Shown one piece after another: positions 59,301 to 64,000 of a DNA stretch of 64,000 nucleotides. Under the pieces are notes generated by a model. The model searched no databases. It was given only the letters and a program-made list of their open reading frames with translations, and was not told where the DNA came from. This DNA comes from Crassaminicella profunda (GTDB lineage Bacteria; Bacillota; Clostridia; Peptostreptococcales; Thermotaleaceae): positions 923,355 to 987,354 of the forward strand of contig NZ_CP082326.1 of assembly GCF_019884785.1 (NCBI RefSeq), read 5' to 3'. Numbering within the stretch: position 1 is the stretch's first letter; every line of letters begins with the position of its first letter. The position numbers were made by a program, and so were the translations under genes.

Positions 59301-59883
59301 AGATGAAGAAGAAATTGAAATAGGGAATACTGAAAAGATAGGCCTTGTTCATCCTATTGAGCTTTCAAAAGAAACGATTGATTTGTGGAAAGAACAGCTA
59401 GAGGATTATGAAATTACTCAGCCTATAGAACAATTAGATAGAAAAGTATTTTCATTAGAAGATGATACAAAAGAGACCATTGATCAATTTGCAGGAATCA
59501 TGATAAGTGGTTCAACATTTTCGAATAAGCTTAAAAAGAGAGGCTGGTATACAGGATCTGTAAGAGATGGAGGCTGGTATACAGAGTTTTATAAGGAAAA
59601 TGAAAAAATAGGTGCAGAGATTGACTTTAGTGGAATGGGTTTTTATGATCAGTATGAGACGGTTACTATATTTTTATTAAGATTTTATCAATCAGGTACA
59701 GTTGAAAGAGGTAGCTATATCTATGATAAAATAGAAGAAAAAGATCTTATTTTACCGAAAAGTGTTCAAAAAAGACTTTTAAGTGAAATATTATATGACT
59801 TATATAAAGCAACCGTTAATTCTTCTGAGTTTGATAAAGATTGGAAAAAGGAAATGGACAGTTTAAGTAACTATAGGGAGTAA
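56314..59883 (+). CDS. DUF4132-containing large protein (YehI/MolR-like)
   Basis: 1189 aa from ATG 56314 (TGGAGGG four bases upstream). An earlier in-frame ATG at 56272 would add 14 residues. The first 850 residues are Glu/Lys-rich and helical with HEAT-like pairs (for example IEEALTIEERKALGINLLGAKKAAMREGAIHVLKSIMDEE at about 610-650). DUF4132 lies at roughly 910-1060, with LLKKQLKTLITAQSERLDIAL, NRKWRLEQWKNLF and MQRFAIGLIWGIYEE. The tail carries GSTFSNKLKKRGWYTGSVRDGGWYTEFY. It has no signal or membrane segment. It precedes MoxR-type ATPase, DUF5682 and VWA genes, as in E. coli yehI-yehL-yehM-yehP. The WGR domain of E. coli YehI is not visible here. Biochemical role unknown. Confidence 0.85.
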   Translation: MEKQVVVKDIIEIYKSIGLSVEVLNDIEDYLKGAHNEEEILKSIENEQIPNWEFRVAISNVVTKFLKDMNLEDEDLTERILKSFFLIGKENTFDCYEMKFIFENKVLSIYKKLKEIKVPFYYYIMNRVKKVSDKDGYYIYNDINKKYFVELKWLYIFYKKDYIEAFHHLEGVEKLCLAIILLNEGNRKIKGIKEFVDQNLKEILFKYFEINDQHKETINNYINGNHIPVDRAVDSFKSIAKNVGDDEYRIINSIIYHSCNKSEVAKRILKLLAHFDNYRTIDYIFDFTNAGEEKYGRHRIKICEKAQEFLRVLKRLEIEEHFYIAWAAYQCFGEYTYEEDKKFLRSVMNDCFEENIGCFKDAIQITSGIAKNYLESHLINLMDEDEKIDEVNRKCIEAVKDILKEHNFSNDEIDDFVLFMEGNKDIKKVLIPSNFKKNDYLGWGIRKQIKKIVWCYGIGDVFRRIVLYFVKLQNHKLFDYLVNELAIEKKATFKDVVEIFSDLGVEVKDIIYIISTMSFDGHHTREYDHLIDNWIEDCPYEVINHMKLCNAEGREDLIKRVYESGFYKKDKEKFISLLKEFIADSSKLVKATVYPMIEEALTIEERKALGINLLGAKKAAMREGAIHVLKSIMDEECENILKAHLEKEKSTKVKNLIMENLPVATKEEEEIKDINTYCKKNLNKRKRSKISWLEPEHLPNLVLEENGEKASEEVLDYILITFADEKEVQTNLEVKKIMDYFKKDSLNHLAYEVLLKWYDEGAEAKKKWILSLVGMFGDTKCIQFLEKNIKKWPEISRGTIACEALKAIAISGNHEGLMIIDSIGRKFKFKQVKNAALEALDFAAKELGIDKEELSDRVVPTLGFDKEGKQVFDYGNRKFIVEINEELTLTVYKEDGKILKNLPKPGKNDDEEKAEVAREGFKLLKKQLKTLITAQSERLDIALGNNRKWRLEQWKNLFVENMIMQRFAIGLIWGIYEEEKLIKTFRYMEDGSFNTVDEEEIEIGNTEKIGLVHPIELSKETIDLWKEQLEDYEITQPIEQLDRKVFSLEDDTKETIDQFAGIMISGSTFSNKLKKRGWYTGSVRDGGWYTEFYKENEKIGAEIDFSGMGFYDQYETVTIFLLRFYQSGTVERGSYIYDKIEEKDLILPKSVQKRLLSEILYDLYKATVNSSEFDKDWKKEMDSLSNYRE

Positions 59884-59890
59884 TAAAAGG

Positions 59891-59926
59891 AAGATCCCTT
59901 CACAAAATTTTTTGTGAAGGGAATCT
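59891..59926. terminator. hairpin between DUF4132 and MoxR genes
   Basis: CCCTTCACAAAA pairs with TTTTGTGAAGGG inside AAGAT/ATCTT flanks, without a T run. It is probably a partial terminator or mRNA processing element, since the genes appear to form one unit. Confidence 0.55.
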
Positions 59927-59957
59927 TTATAGATAAAGGAAAGAAAAGAGGGGCGTT

Positions 59958-61070
59958 ATGAATAAAAAGATGATGAAGCTTCCAGCAGAGAAAGCTTATG
60001 AAAAGGAACTATTGGCACTAAAAAAATATGATAAAGGACCTAAGCCTGCTAATTGGTTATTATCTCCTAAAGCAGTAAGAACATTTATATTAGGCAGTGA
60101 TGAGTCTTTATTATTAGATGGAGAAGAAATCATGATCAATAAAAAATTCTACGGAGATGATTCATTAATAGAAAGATGTATCGTAACTTTAGCAGGAAAT
60201 AGAGGACTTATGCTAGTAGGGGAACCTGGTACGGCAAAGACTATGCTTAGTGAACTGTTGACTGCTGCTATTTGTGGGACAAGTACGAATACGATTCAAG
60301 GAACAGCAGGGACTACTGAAGATATGATGAAATATTCATGGAATTATGCAATGCTTTTAGCAAATGGACCTAGTAGAAAAGCACTTGTTCCATCACCACT
60401 CTATATAGGGATGGAGAAGGGAATCATCACAAGGCTTGAAGAGATTACCCGTTGTCCTTCAGAAGTACAGGATAGTTTAATAAGTTTACTTAGTGATAAA
60501 GTTTTAAATATTCCAGAACTTGGTAAAGAGGGTGTTTTGTTTGCATATCCTGGATTTAATGTAATTGCTACAGCAAATATAAGGGATAAAGGTGTCAATG
60601 AAATGAGTAGTGCTTTAAAAAGAAGATTTAACTTTGAAACAGTTTTTCCAATAAAAGATTTATCTTTAGAGATTGAAATCATTGAAAAAGAATCTAAGAA
60701 GCTTTTAGAGGCATCTGGAATAGATATGGATGTAGATCAAGAAGTAGCAACTATTTTGGCTTCTACATTCCATGAATTAAGAGAAGGGATTACGGTAGAA
60801 GGACATAGATTAGATAAACCAGAGGCGATCATGAGTACAGCAGAGGCAGTTTCTGTATATTTTCAAAGTGCTATGAGTGCTTACTATTATGATGATGGTA
60901 AAATGAGCATGGATCGAACGGTTCAAAATATTTTAGGTGCAGTAATCAAAGAAAATAGAGAGGACTTAAACAAATTGAAAAACTATTTTACCCTTGTGGT
61001 CAAATCAAGAAGTGTGAAAGAGGGAAGTCTATGGAAAGATTATTATGCAGCCAAGAAATGGATCAAATAA
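59958..61070 (+). CDS. MoxR-type AAA+ ATPase (YehL-like)
   Basis: 370 aa. Walker A is VGEPGTAKT (87-95), the Walker B-equivalent is ITRLEEITR (157-165), sensor 1 is IATANIRD, and the arginine finger is in SALKRRFNF (about 218-226). A helical lid domain follows. MoxR-type ATPases typically act as chaperone-like activators with a VWA-domain partner, and such a protein is encoded three genes on. The ATG has GAGGGGCG. The gene overlaps the DUF5682 gene by 40 bases. Confidence 0.9.
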   Translation: MNKKMMKLPAEKAYEKELLALKKYDKGPKPANWLLSPKAVRTFILGSDESLLLDGEEIMINKKFYGDDSLIERCIVTLAGNRGLMLVGEPGTAKTMLSELLTAAICGTSTNTIQGTAGTTEDMMKYSWNYAMLLANGPSRKALVPSPLYIGMEKGIITRLEEITRCPSEVQDSLISLLSDKVLNIPELGKEGVLFAYPGFNVIATANIRDKGVNEMSSALKRRFNFETVFPIKDLSLEIEIIEKESKKLLEASGIDMDVDQEVATILASTFHELREGITVEGHRLDKPEAIMSTAEAVSVYFQSAMSAYYYDDGKMSMDRTVQNILGAVIKENREDLNKLKNYFTLVVKSRSVKEGSLWKDYYAAKKWIK

Positions 61071-63463
61071 ATAGATTATATGAAGAAGCTTTTACTTTAA
61101 AAGAAAATATTATTTACTTTCCCGTAAGACATCATAGTCCTGCTTGTTCTTATCATTTAAAGAAAACGATTGAAAAATATAAGCCCCAAATTATATTGAT
61201 TGAAGGACCAAGTAATGCCAATCATTTGATACCATCTCTTACCCATGAAGATAGTCAAACACCCTTAAGTATTTACTATACTTATTCAGATGATAAAGGA
61301 TTACTAGGGGAAAAGAAGGATAAATATATGTGTTATTATCCCTTTTTAGACTATTCTCCAGAATATGTAGCTATGAAAATCGGATGGAATTTAAATATTC
61401 CTACAGTATTTATTGATTTTCCCTATGAGGAAATATTAATCAATAGCAAAGAAGGAGAAGGAATACGAGAAAAATTTAAAAAGAAAAGCTATCATGATGA
61501 TTACTTAATTATGAGAAGTAAGTTTATAAAAGAGCTTTGCAAAAAACAAAATTGCAGAGATTTCAATGAACTATGGGAAAAATTATATGAAATAAGGGGT
61601 TTACATATAAGCACTGAAGAATTTGTGAAAAATATGTTAGCCTATTGTTATCTTTCAAGAGTTGATTATAGGGAAGAAATCCTTGAAAGGGAAGGATGTA
61701 TAGCAAGAGAAAAATATATGAATATGCAGATACAAAAATATGCTAATGAATATGAAAAAATCCTTGTTATTACAGGAGGTTTTCATACCTTTGGACTTGT
61801 AGAGCTTCAAAAAAGAAAAGTTGAGATAAAAATACAGGATATAAAAAAAGAAAATGTAGGAGCCTATGCAATGGCCTATAGCTTTGAAGAGTGTAATCGG
61901 TTAAATGGGTATGCTAGCGGAATGATTTATCCAGCCTTTTATCAAAGAATATGGGAAAATATTTGTAAAAATAAAGAAGAACCTTATGAAGATGGGGTAA
62001 TTACATTCATTAGTCAGTGTGGACGAGAACTGAGAAAAAAAGAAGAAGGTATTTCAACTGCTGATAGTATTGAGGCTTTCAATATGGCAAAGGGGTTAGC
62101 CGTTCTAAGGGACAAAATATCTTGCGGTGTTTATGAATTATTAGATGGTGTAACGAGTGTAATGGTCAAGGGAGAAATGAGTGTATCTAATAATTTTCCA
62201 CTAGCTTCATTAAATAAACTGATGACGGGAGAAAGAATAGGAAAATTAAGTGAACAAGCTGAATTCCCCCCTATTGTTTTAGATTTTAGAAAGAAGTGTA
62301 AAAAACTAAGATTAAATATCCATACATCTGTAAAGCAGGAAAAAATATTAGACATTCATAAAACAAAATCCCATAGAGAACAAAGTAAGTTTTTTCATAT
62401 GATGAACTTTTTAGAAACAAACTTTTGTGTAAAAACAAAAGGACCAGATTATCTAGTCAACAAAGATACAAATTTAATAAGAGAAAAGTGGAACTATAGA
62501 TGGAAATCTCAAGTTGAGAGTAAATTGATTGAGCATTCTGTTTATGGAGGAAGCTTAAAGGAAGCTGTATCAGAAATTTTATTAAAAAAAGTGAAGGATT
62601 TAGGAGAGCATGGAAAAGAAGCAACCCTTATGATGATTCATGCAGCCATTATGGGGATTGAAGAAGTGTTTGAGTATATGCTACTAGAGCTAGAGACAAT
62701 CCTTCAAAGGGATGGTTCTTTTTATTCCCTTACAGAAGCTTGTAGAAATTTAAACTTTCTTTATAAACAAAAATATTTAATGGATTTATCAAGTACAGAA
62801 AAAATTGAAATCCTCCTAAAAAAAGCTTACGAAAAATCATCTTCATTTATATCAACTCTTTATAATATACAAAAAGATGATGAAAACAATACCATACAAA
62901 TGCTAAAGGAACTTTATCAGCTATCAATGGATCATCGTTTACATCTAAATAATGAAATATATATAGACCAGCTAAAAACCTTAATAGGTAAAAAAGATGT
63001 GAACCCAGCATTAGAAGGAGCGGGGGTAGGAATCTTAATAGGAATGAATCAACTACGAGAGGATGAAGGAACAAAGAGGGCAAAAGGATATCTTTATGGT
63101 TCGGGAGAAAAGTTCTTTGAATCTGCTGCGTTTTTGAAGGGCCTTTTCAGTACGGCAAGGGATTTGATTTTGGGAAGTGGCAGCTTAATCAATGGGATTG
63201 ATCATATGCTAAAAAAGATTGAACATGAAGATTTTTTGAAGATCCTTCCCGAAATGCGTCTTGCCTTTAGCTTTTTTATTCCTAGAGAAATTGATGAAAT
63301 AGGAGAAAAAGTATCCGTATTGTACGGAACAAATAATAAAGAAATATTGAATAAAATGCCTTTAAATGAAAAAGAAATACTTTTAGCAAAAGAATTAGAT
63401 GCTTTTGCTAAAGAGCAATTAGCAAATTGGGGGATTATAGAGAGGGGGCAAGCTTTTGAATGA
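61031..63463 (+). CDS. DUF5682 family protein (YehM-like)
   Basis: 810 aa. The ATG at 61031 has GAGGGAAG with correct spacing, giving a 40-base overlap with the MoxR gene; an ATG at 61058 lacks a site. Recognisable family segments are YFPVRHHSPACSYHL near residue 30, IILIEGPSNANHLIPSL near 55, and ITGGFHTFGLVELQK near 248. The PVRHHSPAC, EGPSNA and GGFHT triad resembles the TraB/ChaN-like metalloprotein arrangement with conserved His and Glu. The rest is helical with no membrane segment. Function is unknown. It overlaps the next gene by 8 bases, so translation of the whole set is coupled. Confidence 0.85.
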   Translation: MERLLCSQEMDQINRLYEEAFTLKENIIYFPVRHHSPACSYHLKKTIEKYKPQIILIEGPSNANHLIPSLTHEDSQTPLSIYYTYSDDKGLLGEKKDKYMCYYPFLDYSPEYVAMKIGWNLNIPTVFIDFPYEEILINSKEGEGIREKFKKKSYHDDYLIMRSKFIKELCKKQNCRDFNELWEKLYEIRGLHISTEEFVKNMLAYCYLSRVDYREEILEREGCIAREKYMNMQIQKYANEYEKILVITGGFHTFGLVELQKRKVEIKIQDIKKENVGAYAMAYSFEECNRLNGYASGMIYPAFYQRIWENICKNKEEPYEDGVITFISQCGRELRKKEEGISTADSIEAFNMAKGLAVLRDKISCGVYELLDGVTSVMVKGEMSVSNNFPLASLNKLMTGERIGKLSEQAEFPPIVLDFRKKCKKLRLNIHTSVKQEKILDIHKTKSHREQSKFFHMMNFLETNFCVKTKGPDYLVNKDTNLIREKWNYRWKSQVESKLIEHSVYGGSLKEAVSEILLKKVKDLGEHGKEATLMMIHAAIMGIEEVFEYMLLELETILQRDGSFYSLTEACRNLNFLYKQKYLMDLSSTEKIEILLKKAYEKSSSFISTLYNIQKDDENNTIQMLKELYQLSMDHRLHLNNEIYIDQLKTLIGKKDVNPALEGAGVGILIGMNQLREDEGTKRAKGYLYGSGEKFFESAAFLKGLFSTARDLILGSGSLINGIDHMLKKIEHEDFLKILPEMRLAFSFFIPREIDEIGEKVSVLYGTNNKEILNKMPLNEKEILLAKELDAFAKEQLANWGIIERGQAFE

Positions 63464-64000
63464 TATAGAAACATTAAACCGCTGGAGGCTTATCCTTGGA
63501 AAATTTTCAGAAGATCATTTTGACTTTGGAGAAGATGGTTTTTTGTATAGAGAAATAGATGATGCAATGGATTTTTTATATGGAAGGGAATACGGAGAAA
63601 AGGAAGGGGTACGAGGAGAAGACAATAGGTCGGGCGGACGAGGAAATTCTATTTTGACAGTTCCAAGATGGATCACAAAAATAAGGGAGCTGTTTCCAAA
63701 AGAAACGGTTGAAATTCTTGAAAAGCATGCCCTTCATAAGTACGACCTTGTGGAGCTTTTAACAGATCAAGAAGTTTTAGAAAAATTAGAACCGAATATG
63801 GATCTTTTAAAAAGCATAATGCAAATGAAGCATATGATGAAGGGTGAGGTCTTAGAAAGTGCTAAGAAAATTATTAAGAAAGTGGCAAAAGAAATAGAAA
63901 AAAAGCTAGAGCAAGATATGAAAAATAGTATTGTTGGAAAAATAGATAAAAATAACAGAGGGGTTATAAAATCCATTCGAAATATAGACTTTAAAAGAAC
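63456..64000 (+). CDS. VWA-domain (CoxE/YehP-like) protein, N-terminal part
   Basis: Starts at TTG 63456, seven bases after GAGGGGG, and stays open to the window end (181 codons seen). The visible part matches the N-terminal helical region of MoxR-partner VWA proteins: RWRLILGKFSED, AMDFLYGREYG, SILTVPRWITKIRELFPKETVEILEKHAL, LTDQEVLEKLEPNMDLLKSIMQMKHMMKGEVLESAKKIIKKVAKEI. The VWA domain with its MIDAS motif should lie beyond 64000. It was placed from reading frame and motif similarity; its overlap with DUF5682 and order after MoxR support the assignment. Confidence 0.88.
   Translation, partial: MNDIETLNRWRLILGKFSEDHFDFGEDGFLYREIDDAMDFLYGREYGEKEGVRGEDNRSGGRGNSILTVPRWITKIRELFPKETVEILEKHALHKYDLVELLTDQEVLEKLEPNMDLLKSIMQMKHMMKGEVLESAKKIIKKVAKEIEKKLEQDMKNSIVGKIDKNNRGVIKSIRNIDFKR

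Noticed and set aside
1-64000. tRNA, rRNA, CRISPR array, prophage or insertion sequence
   Set aside because: Reading both strands showed no cloverleaf with CCA-type ends, rRNA blocks, spaced short repeats, transposase or integrase genes. A covariance or profile search would be needed to exclude them fully.

Overview
This is a low-GC, AT-rich chromosomal segment of an anaerobic, spore-forming Clostridia-type Firmicute. The evidence is the strong GGAGG-type ribosome binding sites throughout, a sporulation YtvI homologue, a hydrogenase-like [FeFe] protein, ferredoxin-rich oxidoreductases, split FeoB genes, and riboswitch-controlled metal, B12 and methionine genes. I see no tRNA, rRNA, CRISPR array, prophage or insertion sequence. 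The exact genus is not determinable by reading.

Layout. (1) 1-6 kb: end of a membrane protein, a hypothetical gene, a decayed yyaL-type thioredoxin-domain gene, then a metal island with a manganese (yybP-ykoY) riboswitch reading into a DtxR/MntR-type regulator, convergent with feoA and a split feoB; an MscS channel follows. (2) 6-14 kb: an orphan amino-acid-type binding lipoprotein, a long clostridial glutamine synthetase, YtvI, a [FeFe]-hydrogenase-like iron-sulfur protein with a DRTGG partner, and oligoendopeptidase F. (3) 14-18 kb: an FHA, RodA/FtsW and class B PBP operon, followed by FabI. (4) 18-27 kb: an orphan CbiL/CobI gene with an ABC-2 exporter, divergent from a cobalamin-riboswitch operon. 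That operon encodes a FecCD permease, its ATPase, a surface lipoprotein made of two tandem CbiK chelatase domains, a small membrane protein, and a BtuF-like lipoprotein fused to S-layer homology sequence.

(5) 27-38 kb: a complete maltodextrin operon behind three head-to-tail LacI-type operators (LacI regulator, ABC importer, GH31 glucosidase, MalQ, glycogen/maltodextrin phosphorylase). (6) 38-50 kb: an AbgB-like amidohydrolase facing a cluster of DauR-like regulator, D-threonine aldolase-like enzyme, RidA, acetamidase-like protein and threonine-synthase-like enzyme. Then come cyclopropane synthase, a GltD-like protein divergent from a dienoyl-CoA/enoate reductase, and an EamA transporter with an attenuator-like leader. 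An 18-base AT palindrome is shared between the DauR-like gene's upstream region and the divergent oxidoreductase promoter. (7) 50-56 kb: an ABC-2 exporter and a SAM-riboswitch-controlled metY-metA pair. (8) 56-64 kb: a short TrmB-like regulator behind a 31-base palindrome, a DUF4132 remnant, then DUF4132, MoxR-type AAA+, DUF5682 and a VWA protein cut by the window end. This last set matches the E. coli yehI-yehL-yehM-yehP gene set of unknown function.

The two most promising under-described systems are the surface tandem-CbiK/B12-riboswitch operon (21.1-26.9 kb) and the DUF4132-MoxR-DUF5682-VWA cassette (55.8-64 kb). Many start codons were moved downstream of the longest possible reading frame because a ribosome binding site, a promoter or a riboswitch lies inside the longer version.
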